Under the pieces are notes generated by a model. That model saw only the letters and a list, made by a program, of their open reading frames with translations, did no database searches and was not told the DNA's origin. Of a stretch of DNA of 64,000 nucleotides, positions 1 to 8,128 are shown one piece after another. Positions within the stretch are counted from its first letter, which is position 1, and each line of letters starts with the position of its first letter. The stretch covers positions 1 through 64,000 of the forward strand of contig QCNR01000005.1 of the NCBI GenBank assembly GCA_003210075.1, written 5' to 3'. Source of the stretch: Pelagibacteraceae bacterium AG-426-G09. GTDB lineage: Bacteria > Pseudomonadota > Alphaproteobacteria > Pelagibacterales > Pelagibacteraceae. The translations under genes were made by a program, and so were the position numbers.

Positions 1-112
1 AAATACCTGCTCTCATTCCAGATTTTAATGAGTTAGCTATTATTAAACTTACAGTTGGACCTGGTACTATAACAACTAAGAAACTTGCAATTAAAAAATA
101 TATTATTTCCAT
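1..112 (-). CDS. LysE/RhtB-family amino-acid exporter, N-terminal fragment
   Basis: Only the first 37 codons are present; the rest lies beyond the left edge. The reading starts at the ATG at 112-110 and gives a hydrophobic segment followed by VPGPTVSLIIANSLKSG. The PGP motif and the following 'SLIIANSLKSGMRAGI' type sequence are typical of LysE/RhtB-family transporters (homoserine, threonine or lysine efflux). It is divergent from the M24 gene at 150, with only 37 bp between the starts. Substrate unknown. Confidence 0.6.
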   Translation of the reverse strand, partial: MEIIYFLIASFLVVIVPGPTVSLIIANSLKSGMRAGI

Positions 113-149
113 TGAATGTGTTTTTGATTGAAATTATAGTATTTACATC

Positions 150-1301
150 ATGGGTCTTCACTTTTCACAAGAAGAATTTAAATCAAGAAAATCTAAAGTT
201 TTAAATTCAATGAAAGAGCAAAATATAGATGCTCTTTTAATGTTTAGACAAGAATCTATGTATTGGCTAACTGGTTATGACACTTTTGGTTATGTTTTTT
301 TTCAAAGTTTAATTTTAGATCAAAAAGGAAATGTAATTCTATTAACTAGAGCACCAGACCTAAGGCAAGCACAAAATACTTCCAATATTGAAGACATTAG
401 AATTTGGGTTGATAAAGATGGTTCTAATCCAACTGATGATCTTAAAGTTATTTTGGATGAACTTAATCTTAAAGGAAAAAAATTAGGAGTTGAGTATGAA
501 GCTTACGGTTTAACAGGTAGAAATGCCTTAAGACTAAATAAATCTTTGGAAAATTATTGTTCTATTGAGGATAAATCAGATCTAATTACAAAATTAAGAG
601 TTATTAAATCAAAAGAGGAAATTGTTTATGTAAGAAAGGCTGCTGAACTTGCTGACAAAGCTTTAAATGAAGTTTGGAAACATGCAAAAGCAGGAGTAAG
701 TGAGTCAAAAATATTAGCTGAAATGAATAGAGTTATATTTGAAGGTGGTGGAGATTATCCTGCTAATGAATTTATCATTGGTTCAGGAAAGAACGCCCTA
801 CTCTGTCGTTATCAAGCAGAAAAACAAATTTTAAAAAATCCAGATCAATTAACTATTGAGTGGGCTGGTACGTATCGCCACTATCACTCTGCAATGTTTA
901 GAACTATTCCGATTAATAAAGCTGATCCTAAGCATCACATAATGCACGAAGCTTGTATAGAGGCATTAAAAAACTGTGAAAGTAAATTAAAACCTGGAAA
1001 TAAAATTGGAGAGGTTTTTGATATTCATGCAAAAACATTTGATGATCTTGGTTTCAATAAAGCAAGAATGAATGCTTGCGGTTATTCCTTAGGAACTACT
1101 TTTTCTCCTAATTGGATGGATGTTCCAATGCTGTATACAGGTAATCCATATGTCATAGAGCCAGGCAACGTTTTCTTTATGCATATGATATTGATGGATT
1201 CTGAAAATCAACTTGCTATGAATCTCGGTGAAACTTACCTTGTTACAGAACAAGGCAATGAAAGATTGGGTAAACAGAAATTAGATTTAGTTGTTCTTTG
1301 A
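150..1301 (+). CDS. M24-family creatinase-like hydrolase (ectoine hydrolase/Xaa-Pro peptidase family)
   Basis: A 383-residue protein with the creatinase/prolidase two-domain layout: an N-terminal domain (about 1-150) and a pita-bread domain (about 155-383). In true M24 aminopeptidases the first metal ligands form a D-x(n)-D pair; here the equivalent stretch (235-250) reads IEWAGTYRHYHSAMFRT, with Glu and His residues instead. The later His-Gly motif is replaced by GYSLG near 312. This pattern matches metal-free members such as creatinase and the ectoine hydrolase DoeA, which open C-N bonds of small nitrogen solutes. It therefore probably hydrolyses a small amide or cyclic compatible solute rather than proline peptides. 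It ends tail to tail against the Cys-rich gene at 1302. The family is clear; the substrate is inferred. Confidence 0.75.
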   Translation: MGLHFSQEEFKSRKSKVLNSMKEQNIDALLMFRQESMYWLTGYDTFGYVFFQSLILDQKGNVILLTRAPDLRQAQNTSNIEDIRIWVDKDGSNPTDDLKVILDELNLKGKKLGVEYEAYGLTGRNALRLNKSLENYCSIEDKSDLITKLRVIKSKEEIVYVRKAAELADKALNEVWKHAKAGVSESKILAEMNRVIFEGGGDYPANEFIIGSGKNALLCRYQAEKQILKNPDQLTIEWAGTYRHYHSAMFRTIPINKADPKHHIMHEACIEALKNCESKLKPGNKIGEVFDIHAKTFDDLGFNKARMNACGYSLGTTFSPNWMDVPMLYTGNPYVIEPGNVFFMHMILMDSENQLAMNLGETYLVTEQGNERLGKQKLDLVVL

Positions 1302-1484
1302 TTACTTGTTTTGAACAGCGCAAATATCTTTAATCACTGGAACATTTGCACAATCACCACATTTAGTAACCTGTACTAAACAACCATCATCCATTACTTT
1401 AACATCAACAACTCTATCGCATTTAGAACATGTAGATGAAATTGTTAAACCACATTTTTTACAATTATATGTTTGTGTATCCAT
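1302..1484 (-). CDS. 60-residue Cys-rich (zinc-ribbon-like) protein, probably Fur-regulated
   Basis: A small cytosolic protein with eight cysteines arranged as CxxC (8/11), CxxC (19/22), a single Cys (35), CxxC (42/45) and a late Cys near 55. There is no signal peptide. The paired CxxC motifs suggest binding of zinc or an Fe-S centre. It begins at the ATG at 1484 and ends back to back with the M24 gene. The 122 bp upstream hold two near-perfect Fur-type palindromes, so it is probably induced when iron is short. I do not recognise a named family; a role in iron or metal handling is an inference from the operator and the cysteines. Confidence 0.7.
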   Translation of the reverse strand: MDTQTYNCKKCGLTISSTCSKCDRVVDVKVMDDGCLVQVTKCGDCANVPVIKDICAVQNK

Positions 1485-1531
1485 AAGACTTAAATAATAA
1501 TTGTAGAATTTTATTCAAGAAATTTCAGTTT

Positions 1532-1546
1532 GAATGATAATCATTC
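1532..1546. promoter_or_regulatory. Fur-type box (proximal) upstream of the Cys-rich gene
   Basis: GAATGATAATCATTC is a 15-bp perfect 7-1-7 inverted repeat centred on 1539, which is the core geometry of Fur operators. It lies about 50 bp upstream of the ATG of the minus-strand gene at 1484, where a promoter would be. Confidence 0.7.
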
Positions 1547-1579
1547 TCAAAAAAAAAATTTTTTTATTGAAAAAAAAAT

Positions 1580-1598
1580 AATAATGATAATCATTATC
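1580..1598. promoter_or_regulatory. Fur-type box (distal), near-consensus
   Basis: AATAATGATAATCATTATC matches the classical 19-bp Fur consensus GATAATGATAATCATTATC at 18 of 19 positions and includes a 17-bp perfect palindrome centred on 1589. It lies 50 bp (centre to centre) upstream of the proximal box, and just beyond the stop of the gene ending at 1607. Confidence 0.8.
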
Positions 1599-1606
1599 AA
1601 AATTAT

Positions 1607-2065
1607 TTATCTCATATCACATGTAAAAAAGGAAATTTCTTTACCTTGATTCGGCGTATCAATATTTGTTGTAATTTCATGAAGCATTTCACCCGTGGAT
1701 TTATTTATAAAAACAGACTCTGAATACTTTTCATCATTTGTTAAAACTCGAAGTAAAATTGTATTATCTTTTATAATTTGAGTATCATAAATTGCACCGT
1801 TTGGAGCATTAGTGAAAAATTCGGATAGACCACTTATCTTTAGCTCTTGAGATTTGATTGCTTTTATATTTATTTTTCTATCTTTATTATCTTTAATCTG
1901 ATCTGCACTAAATTCTTTGTAATCGTATATTTCATTTTTTAATATTTGCTTATTAAGTTTGCAATTTGAATTCTTATTATAATCAATTGTAACATTCAGG
2001 AATGCTGCTTTAGCACTTAAATTAAAAATTAATGAAATTAAAGTTATAAAGATTATATTTTTCAT
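1607..2065 (-). CDS. Hypothetical exported protein
   Basis: A 152-residue protein with a clear Sec signal peptide (positive start, hydrophobic stretch 4-16, likely cleavage after SAKA near residue 20). The mature part is rich in Lys, Asn and Ile, has single cysteines near 35 and 149, and no motif I recognise. It lies 10 bp downstream of the 66-residue membrane protein, in the operon that begins with the aminotransferase at 6045. Probably periplasmic. Function unknown. Confidence 0.65.
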   Translation of the reverse strand: MKNIIFITLISLIFNLSAKAAFLNVTIDYNKNSNCKLNKQILKNEIYDYKEFSADQIKDNKDRKINIKAIKSQELKISGLSEFFTNAPNGAIYDTQIIKDNTILLRVLTNDEKYSESVFINKSTGEMLHEITTNIDTPNQGKEISFFTCDMR

Positions 2066-2075
2066 TTTAATTAAA

Positions 2076-2276
2076 TTATTTATTTACTTGTTCCTTGACG
2101 TATTCAACACAAATCTTTTCAGCTTCTTCTCTAGGTAAATCAGGATTTAATTTTTTTTGTCCCATTAAACAAGCTTGAATACTTTTGCTGATATTAAATG
2201 AACTGTATTTATCTTTAGCTATATATAAAAGTGCTAGTGCCACTATTATAAAAATTATAGATTTATATTTTTTCAT
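2076..2276 (-). CDS. Small single-pass membrane protein
   Basis: A 66-residue protein with one N-terminal hydrophobic helix (about 5-21) and a polar tail containing two cysteines (about 36 and 56), placed outside if the N-terminus is inside. Its ATG overlaps the stop of the FAD oxidoreductase by one base (TAATG), so it is probably translationally coupled to that gene. No family recognised. The two Cys could form a disulfide in the periplasm; this is inference. Confidence 0.6.
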   Translation of the reverse strand: MKKYKSIIFIIVALALLYIAKDKYSSFNISKSIQACLMGQKKLNPDLPREEAEKICVEYVKEQVNK

Positions 2277-3580
2277 TAAATTTCTGTTGTTGCTCTTAAT
2301 CTCTCATAAAATAAGCGAGTGTAAACCCCTATATTTAATAATAAATCTGTTGGTAGCTTTGTAGGTTTAACTCTGTTTTCAATTATACTGATTTTGTCAG
2401 AGTCTTGATTTGAAGCCATTAATGCTATTTGCTCTCCAAAAAATGTTCCTGTTCCAATTCCTGATCCATTATAACATCCAGCCACAAAAACATTATCATT
2501 AATTTTTTCAAAAATTTGAGATCCGTTTCTACTTCTGCAAACTACACCTGACCAAGTACTTTCAATTATATTGCTTGGTAAATTGGGAAATCTTTTATTT
2601 ATACCCTTTTCATGAATTTTTTTCCTAGCTTCTAGATACCCACTAGGAAAATTATTTGGATTAATTAATTCAGCTGTATTTCTGATTAATATTCTTCTAT
2701 CTTTTGTCATTCTTATGGTGGCTCCCATTGGTCTGATTGGTAATACACCCCACTCTTTTGGTCTTCCTATATTTTCATATTCACTATTACTTAATGGTCT
2801 TGTTAAACTTGCTGTCAGTGTTAAAGGGAAACTATAATTTTTTTTAACCTTTAAAGATCTTAAAAAACCATTTGTACAAAATATGATTTTCTTTGTTGAA
2901 ATTATACTGTTTTTAAAAATACACTTAATTTTATTAGAATTTATTTCCCATTTTTCTAGATGAGTGTTTTCAAATAATTCAACATTCTCAGGCAATGTAT
3001 CAACCATCGCTCTTATTAATTTTCCAGGATTTAATAATATTCCTCCAGAGGTGTGAACACCTACATTATAAAATGAAGTTCCTAATTTTTCCTCAAGATT
3101 GTCTCTGTATAAAATTTTGTTATCAAAGTTAAGAGATGATAATAGATTGCTAAATTTAATAGCTACTTTTTCATCAGATATTTGAGATGATGCAAAGTAT
3201 TTTCCACATGAATTCCATTCACAATCAACTTGATATTCTTTAACAAATCTTTCAACTGAACTTATGCCTTCTTGAAAAATTTTTATTTTTTTTTTATAAT
3301 TTTCAATATCGCTACTGGATGTGAATCCATCGTTTAATGTTGTATCAACTAAATAACCAGAATTTCTCGCACTAGACCCCTCTCCAGCTAACTGAGAGTC
3401 AATTAAAACTATTTTTGATGATTTTAAATTATTTGCCAGTTGTCTTGCGGCTGATAACCCTGTGTATCCTGCTCCAACAATTAAATAATCACATGTTAAA
3501 TTATTATTTAATTGTTTAATATTAGTTCTTTTAGGCAAACTGTCGATCCATCCACAATTTGGATCATTTAAAATAGACAT
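2276..3580 (-). CDS. FAD-dependent amino acid/amine oxidoreductase (DAO family, OrdL/PuuB-like)
   Basis: A 434-residue flavoprotein. The Rossmann FAD motif IVGAGYTGLSAA is at about 35-46, followed by an acidic 'DSQLAGEGSSARNSG' segment that is typical of the OrdL/PuuB branch of the D-amino-acid oxidase family. The C-terminal FAD-binding 'VAGCYNGSGIGTGTFFG' segment is near 367-383. The family oxidises secondary or primary amines and amino acids to an imine and H2O2 or a reduced carrier. It sits 5 bp downstream of alanine dehydrogenase and two genes from an aminotransferase, so it is probably part of a nitrogen-compound degradation operon. The substrate is not determined. Confidence 0.8.
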   Translation of the reverse strand: MSILNDPNCGWIDSLPKRTNIKQLNNNLTCDYLIVGAGYTGLSAARQLANNLKSSKIVLIDSQLAGEGSSARNSGYLVDTTLNDGFTSSSDIENYKKKIKIFQEGISSVERFVKEYQVDCEWNSCGKYFASSQISDEKVAIKFSNLLSSLNFDNKILYRDNLEEKLGTSFYNVGVHTSGGILLNPGKLIRAMVDTLPENVELFENTHLEKWEINSNKIKCIFKNSIISTKKIIFCTNGFLRSLKVKKNYSFPLTLTASLTRPLSNSEYENIGRPKEWGVLPIRPMGATIRMTKDRRILIRNTAELINPNNFPSGYLEARKKIHEKGINKRFPNLPSNIIESTWSGVVCRSRNGSQIFEKINDNVFVAGCYNGSGIGTGTFFGEQIALMASNQDSDKISIIENRVKPTKLPTDLLLNIGVYTRLFYERLRATTEI

Positions 3581-3585
3581 TAAAT

Positions 3586-4698
3586 TTAAATTGCTTGAGA
3601 TGCAGATGTAAAATTATAACCAAAAGTATCTGCAACAGCTTTGTATGTTACTTCACCTTTGCAAACATTTAGACCAGCTAAAAAGTTTTTATCTTCACTT
3701 AAAGCTTTTTGATAACCATTGTTTGCTAATTTTATCAAATAAGGAAGTGTTGCTTTGTTTAATGCAAAAGTTGAAGTTCTTGGAACTCCACCCGGCATAT
3801 TTGCGACACAGTAATGCACTACATCATCTACTATATAAGTAGGATCTCCGTGTGTGGTTGGTTTACTTGTTTCAACACAGCCACCTTGATCAATAGCAAC
3901 ATCAACTATCACAGACCCTCTTTTCATTAATTTTAACATATCTTTAGTAATTAATTTAGGTGCTTCAGCACCTGGGATTAAAACACCACCAACTAATAAA
4001 TCTGCTTCAGCTACTAACTTATTTAAATCTATTTTATCACTTTGTTCTGGAATAATTTTATCTCCAAAAATTTGAACTAATTGTTTAAGTCTTTCCTCAG
4101 ATTTATCAACAATATGAACTTTAGCTTTCATTCCTGTCGCTATTGTAGCAGCGTTTTCTCCTACAACTCCTCCACCAAGGATTAAAACATTTGCTGGTTC
4201 ACCACCTGGTGCTCCTCCTAGTAATATTCCTCTTCCTTTTTGATTTTTTTCCAAACAATGAGCTCCTGCTTGAACTGACATTCTACCAGCAACAGCACTC
4301 ATTGGTGCTAACAATGGAAGTCTTCCATTGCTGTCTGTTACTGTTTCGTAGGCTATACAAATTGATTTACTCTTTACTAAACCTGCTGTTAGTTCTTTTG
4401 CAGCTGCTAAATGTAAATAAGTAAACACAATTTGATTTTCTTTAATCATTTTGACTTCATTTGACAAAGGTTCTTTTACTTTAACAATGATTTCTGCATC
4501 GTTAAAAATGTCTTCTGCTTTATCTACAATTTTTGCGCCCGCACTAATATAATGATCATTTTCAAAACCAGCTTCGAAACCTCCGTTACTTTCAACTAAT
4601 ACTTCGTGACCATTTGAGGTTAATTGTTTTACGCTGTCAGGGGTTAGGCCAATTCTATTTTCTTGAGGTTTTATTTCCTTCGGAAGGCCAATTTTCAT
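3586..4698 (-). CDS. ald: Alanine dehydrogenase
   Basis: A 370-residue enzyme matching Ald over its whole length: the N-terminal MKIGLPKEIKPQENRIGLTP signature, the catalytic-lysine region near 75, the His of YLHLAAAK near 96, and the NAD-binding 'ILGGGVVGENAA' around 172-183. Ald converts L-alanine, NAD+ and water to pyruvate, ammonium and NADH. Placed 6 bp after a pyruvate-linked aminotransferase, it can regenerate pyruvate from the alanine made by transamination and release ammonium. This pairing is known from taurine degradation. Confidence 0.93.
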   Translation of the reverse strand: MKIGLPKEIKPQENRIGLTPDSVKQLTSNGHEVLVESNGGFEAGFENDHYISAGAKIVDKAEDIFNDAEIIVKVKEPLSNEVKMIKENQIVFTYLHLAAAKELTAGLVKSKSICIAYETVTDSNGRLPLLAPMSAVAGRMSVQAGAHCLEKNQKGRGILLGGAPGGEPANVLILGGGVVGENAATIATGMKAKVHIVDKSEERLKQLVQIFGDKIIPEQSDKIDLNKLVAEADLLVGGVLIPGAEAPKLITKDMLKLMKRGSVIVDVAIDQGGCVETSKPTTHGDPTYIVDDVVHYCVANMPGGVPRTSTFALNKATLPYLIKLANNGYQKALSEDKNFLAGLNVCKGEVTYKAVADTFGYNFTSASQAI

Positions 4699-4704
4699 TA
4701 AGAA

Positions 4705-6045
4705 CTAATTTTTTTTTGATTTTGAATAATTTGTAATTCCTGTTCTTAGTTTCTCGATAATTTCATCAATATGTTTTTTCTCACAAATAAACATTGGTGC
4801 AATTATTAAACAGTCTCCAGTTGCTTTGAAATTAACTCCTGCATCATAACAGTGTTTGAAACAAGTAAAGCCAGCTGCTCCAGGCTTTTTATCCATTTTG
4901 ATATCTATTCCACCCATCATTCCATATCCTCTTATATTGTCTACAACATCAATATCTTTTAATGAAAATAATCCCTCTTGGAAATATGGAGCTAAGTTTT
5001 TTGCTCTGTTAAAAATATCGTCTTTTTCAAATATATCTTGCACAGCCAATGCTGCTGCAACTGATATTGGAATTCCTGAATAAGTATAACCATGAAATAA
5101 TTCAATCGAACCTTTTGGTGCGTTATCGACTATTGCATCATAGATTTCTTCTTTACATGCAACTACTCCCATTGGGCTAATTCCATTAGTTGTAGCTTTT
5201 GCCATCGTCATTAAATCAGGAGTAACGTTGTATTCTTGAGATGCAAATGGAGAACCTGTTCTTCCCCAACCTGTGATCACTTCATCAAAAATCAAAAGGA
5301 TTCCATGTTTATCACATATCTCCCTTAATCTTTGTAAATACCCTTTTGGTGGAACTAATGTTCCTGTCGATCCAGCAATTGGTTCAACAATACATGCGGC
5401 TATATTTTCTGCACCAAAGTTTGTACAAATTCTTTCTAAATCTTCAGCTAATTCAACTCCTGTTTCAGGTTGACCAGAAATAAATTTATGTTCAGGTAAA
5501 TGTGTATGTCTCATATGAACAACACCTGGCATCAAAACACTTGCAAATGTTTTTACATTATTAACCATTCCACCAACTGATGTCGCTCCAATGTTCATAC
5601 CATGATAGCCTCTTTCTCGGCCAACAAACCTAAATCTTTGACTGTCCCCTCTTGCTCTGTGGTAAGCAACTGCAATTTTAATTGCTGTCTCAACTGCTGT
5701 TGATCCGCAGATTGTATAAAACATTCTATTTAAATTTCCTGGTGTATGCTTTGAAATTCTAGTTGCTAATTCAAATGATCCTCCAAATCCTTGTTGGAAC
5801 GGTTGAGCATAATCTAATGTTTTTAATTGGTTTGTAATAGCATTTATAATTTCTTCTCTTCCGTGACCTAAAGGATTACAAAATAATCCTGAGCTTGCAT
5901 CTATTTGTGTTTGTCCTTGGTGATTTTTTAAATAAACACCTTTGGCTTCAACAATAAGTCTAGGGTTAGCTTTAAAATCTCTATTGGAACTAAATGGCAT
6001 CCAATGTTCATTTAAAGAATTAGGTACAGATGGTTTTGAACTCAT
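4705..6045 (-). CDS. tpa: Class III PLP aminotransferase, probable taurine:pyruvate (omega-amino acid:pyruvate) aminotransferase
   Basis: A 446-residue fold-type I PLP enzyme of the class III group. The N-terminus LNEHWMPFSSNRDFKANPR matches omega-amino-acid:pyruvate and taurine:pyruvate aminotransferases. Also visible are the cofactor-binding 'GSTAVETAIKIA' near 115, 'FDEVITGWGRTG' near 254 with the PLP Asp, and the Schiff-base lysine in 'MAKATTNG' near 284. The family moves an amino group from taurine, beta-alanine or similar to pyruvate, giving an aldehyde and alanine. Taurine is favoured here because a tauABC-like transporter lies divergently at 6258 and ald lies downstream. Beta-alanine, GABA or putrescine remain possible substrates. 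First gene of its operon. Confidence 0.75.
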   Translation of the reverse strand: MSSKPSVPNSLNEHWMPFSSNRDFKANPRLIVEAKGVYLKNHQGQTQIDASSGLFCNPLGHGREEIINAITNQLKTLDYAQPFQQGFGGSFELATRISKHTPGNLNRMFYTICGSTAVETAIKIAVAYHRARGDSQRFRFVGRERGYHGMNIGATSVGGMVNNVKTFASVLMPGVVHMRHTHLPEHKFISGQPETGVELAEDLERICTNFGAENIAACIVEPIAGSTGTLVPPKGYLQRLREICDKHGILLIFDEVITGWGRTGSPFASQEYNVTPDLMTMAKATTNGISPMGVVACKEEIYDAIVDNAPKGSIELFHGYTYSGIPISVAAALAVQDIFEKDDIFNRAKNLAPYFQEGLFSLKDIDVVDNIRGYGMMGGIDIKMDKKPGAAGFTCFKHCYDAGVNFKATGDCLIIAPMFICEKKHIDEIIEKLRTGITNYSKSKKN

Positions 6046-6084
6046 AATTTTTTTTAACAGTTATTTGAATGAATAGACTAAAAT

Positions 6085-6113
6085 ATTATTTTTTGCACTA
6101 ACAAATCACTCAA
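6085..6113 (-). promoter_or_regulatory. Probable sigma-70 promoter of the aminotransferase-ald operon
   Basis: On the minus strand TTGAGT (6113-6108) and AATAAT (6090-6085) are spaced by 17 bp, about 40 bp before the ATG at 6045. They match the -35 consensus at 4 of 6 and the -10 at 5 of 6 positions. Confidence 0.45.
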
Positions 6114-6257
6114 ATATAATTCAACCTATAATTGAAATAAAATTTATATCAATACTCATTTTGGGCGCATTAGAATTCTTTCGTTTACATTGTTTCAAAA
6201 TTGATTTTTACTCACATTTATAAATTAAATTTAATTTAACAAAAAAGAGGAGAATAA

Positions 6258-7244
6258 ATGAGAAAAATTATTAGTTTTATTCTAGGAAGTATTTTTGCTC
6301 TTAACTTGATGGTTTCATCTGCATTTTCTGCAGCGAATGAAGTTAGGATTGCATTCTTCTTAGAATGGGCAACTCCAAACCAAGAAGCTAAAGTTAAAAA
6401 AACTTTTGATAAAGCTTTTGGTGTACCAGTAAAATGGACTAACTTTGCAACTGGTGGTGAAATGACAGAAGCTATGCTTTCTGGTGATATAGATATTTCA
6501 TACTCGCAAGGTCTTACTCCGTTTGTAAACGCTGTGAACGCTAAAGCTCCAATTAAATTGGTTGATGTTGCTGTACTATATGGAATGGGTGGTACTACTT
6601 GTGTAGTAGCTAATTCGTCTGGTATTACAAAATCTAATGCTTCTGAATTAGAAGGTAAAAAGGTTGCGGTTCCTCTAGGAACAATGGCTGATTACGTATT
6701 CAGAGAAACAATGAAAGCTGTTGGCGCAAATGCTGATGCTATGCAAGTAATCGATATGAACCCTGAAGATGGTTCTGCTGCAATAGTTAACGGTGACGTT
6801 GCTATGGCATGTTTATTCGGAGGTGCTTCAATTGAAAAAGCTCTAGAAGTTGGAAAAAGAGTACTAACTGTAGATGAAGCAAAAGCTGCTGGTATCGCTG
6901 GTATTGATATTGTGTCAGTTACAAATAAATTCTTAAAAGAAAATCCAGGAATGGTTTCTACTTTTATTGAAGTAACTCATGAAGCAAATGCTGCTCACAG
7001 AGCTGGAAAATCAAACATGAATATAATTGCAAAAGACGCAGGAATGAGTCTTGATGCAACTAAAGGTCAAATGAGTGGATTTGAGTTTCCAGATGCAAAT
7101 ACTATTAAATCTAAATACATGAACAAAGGTGGTATTTTAATGAAATACCTAGATGTAATGGGTAATATGTTTGCAACTGCAGAAAACCCTGCTTTAAAAG
7201 ACTACTCTAAAGTAGTTACAACAGATTACTTACCAGGTTTATAA
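6258..7244 (+). CDS. tauA: ABC transporter solute-binding protein, TauA-like (taurine/sulfonate)
   Basis: A 328-residue periplasmic binding protein with a Sec signal peptide (cleavage after SSAFSA, about residue 24). The mature protein belongs to the NMT1/TauA/SsuA type-2 binding-protein family: 'RIAFFLEWATPNQEAKVKK' start, 'SGDIDISYSQGLTPFVNAV' ligand region, and 'GKKVAVPLGTMADYVFR' in lobe 2. It has a strong ribosome binding site (GAGGAG). A 14-bp-stem terminator follows before the ATPase gene, consistent with the binding protein being made in excess. Taurine is the most likely ligand from family and context; other sulfonates or thiamine precursors are alternatives. Confidence 0.8.
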   Translation: MRKIISFILGSIFALNLMVSSAFSAANEVRIAFFLEWATPNQEAKVKKTFDKAFGVPVKWTNFATGGEMTEAMLSGDIDISYSQGLTPFVNAVNAKAPIKLVDVAVLYGMGGTTCVVANSSGITKSNASELEGKKVAVPLGTMADYVFRETMKAVGANADAMQVIDMNPEDGSAAIVNGDVAMACLFGGASIEKALEVGKRVLTVDEAKAAGIAGIDIVSVTNKFLKENPGMVSTFIEVTHEANAAHRAGKSNMNIIAKDAGMSLDATKGQMSGFEFPDANTIKSKYMNKGGILMKYLDVMGNMFATAENPALKDYSKVVTTDYLPGL

Positions 7245-7263
7245 TCGGGTAAATAAAAAAATT

Positions 7264-7302
7264 AATAGGCGCCAATTATATAAATTGGTGCCTATTTTTT
7301 TT
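7264..7302 (+). terminator. Intercistronic rho-independent terminator after tauA
   Basis: The stem AATAGGCGCCAATT (7264-7277) pairs with AATTGGTGCCTATT (7283-7296), 14 bp with one G-U, across a 5-nt loop, and runs into eight T. It stands between tauA and tauB, so it probably attenuates the downstream genes rather than ending the operon. Confidence 0.9.
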
Positions 7303-7327
7303 ATAAAATTCTAATATATTGATCACA

Positions 7328-8128
7328 ATGAGCAATTTAGTTTCTCAAGATTTAAACATGATATTTAAATCTCCAAAAGGAGAAACTGTTCACGCTTTAA
7401 AAGATGTTACCTTTACTTTAAAAAAAGGTGAACTTTTAACTGTTCTTGGACCATCAGGTTGTGGAAAAACAACTTTGTTAAATATCACCGCTGGTTTTTT
7501 AAAACCAACTTCTGGAATTATAACATTAGGTGGAAATGAAATTAGTGGTCCAGGTGTTGAAAGAGGAATGGTTTTTCAACAAGGTGCTTTATTTGAATGG
7601 TTAACAGTAGCACAAAATGTAAATTTCGGATTACGAATGAAAAAGGTTGATCCAACCACTACCAAAAAAAAAGTTGAAGAATGGTTGGATATTGTTGGTT
7701 TAAAAGGATTTGGAAATACTCCTACTTATCAATTATCTGGAGGAATGCAGCAAAGAGTTGCTCTAGCGAGATGTTTAATTAATGATCCAGAGTTAATTTT
7801 AATGGATGAGCCTCTTGGGGCTTTAGATGCATTAACAAGAGAAAAAATGCAATCATTAGTATTAAAAATTTGGAAAGAAACAGGAAAAACAATTATTTTA
7901 ATTACACATTCAGTTGAAGAAGCTCTTTTGCTTGGAGAAAGAGTTTACGTCATGGCTCCAAGACCAGGTAGAATACATAAAGAATACAATCTTCCATTTG
8001 CCTCTAGAGGGTTAAAACAAGACTTGAGAGAAATAAAAAATGACAAAGAATTTGTAAGTAAAAGAGAAGAAATTTTATCTATGATTTGGGATATGGAAGA
8101 AGAGATAATGGGTAAAGATACAAGATGA
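7328..8128 (+). CDS. tauB: ABC transporter ATP-binding protein, TauB/SsuB type
   Basis: A 266-residue ATPase. Walker A is GPSGCGKTT (about 43-51), the Q-loop lies in 'VFQQGALFEW', the signature is LSGGMQQRVALAR (about 137-149), Walker B is ELILMDEPLGALD, and the switch His is in 'ITHSVEEALLLG'. It energises import of the TauA ligand. I take the ATG at 7328 as the start, because the only in-frame alternative, 9 bases earlier, is a TTG. The gene overlaps the permease gene by 4 bases (ATGA). Confidence 0.85.
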   Translation: MSNLVSQDLNMIFKSPKGETVHALKDVTFTLKKGELLTVLGPSGCGKTTLLNITAGFLKPTSGIITLGGNEISGPGVERGMVFQQGALFEWLTVAQNVNFGLRMKKVDPTTTKKKVEEWLDIVGLKGFGNTPTYQLSGGMQQRVALARCLINDPELILMDEPLGALDALTREKMQSLVLKIWKETGKTIILITHSVEEALLLGERVYVMAPRPGRIHKEYNLPFASRGLKQDLREIKNDKEFVSKREEILSMIWDMEEEIMGKDTR

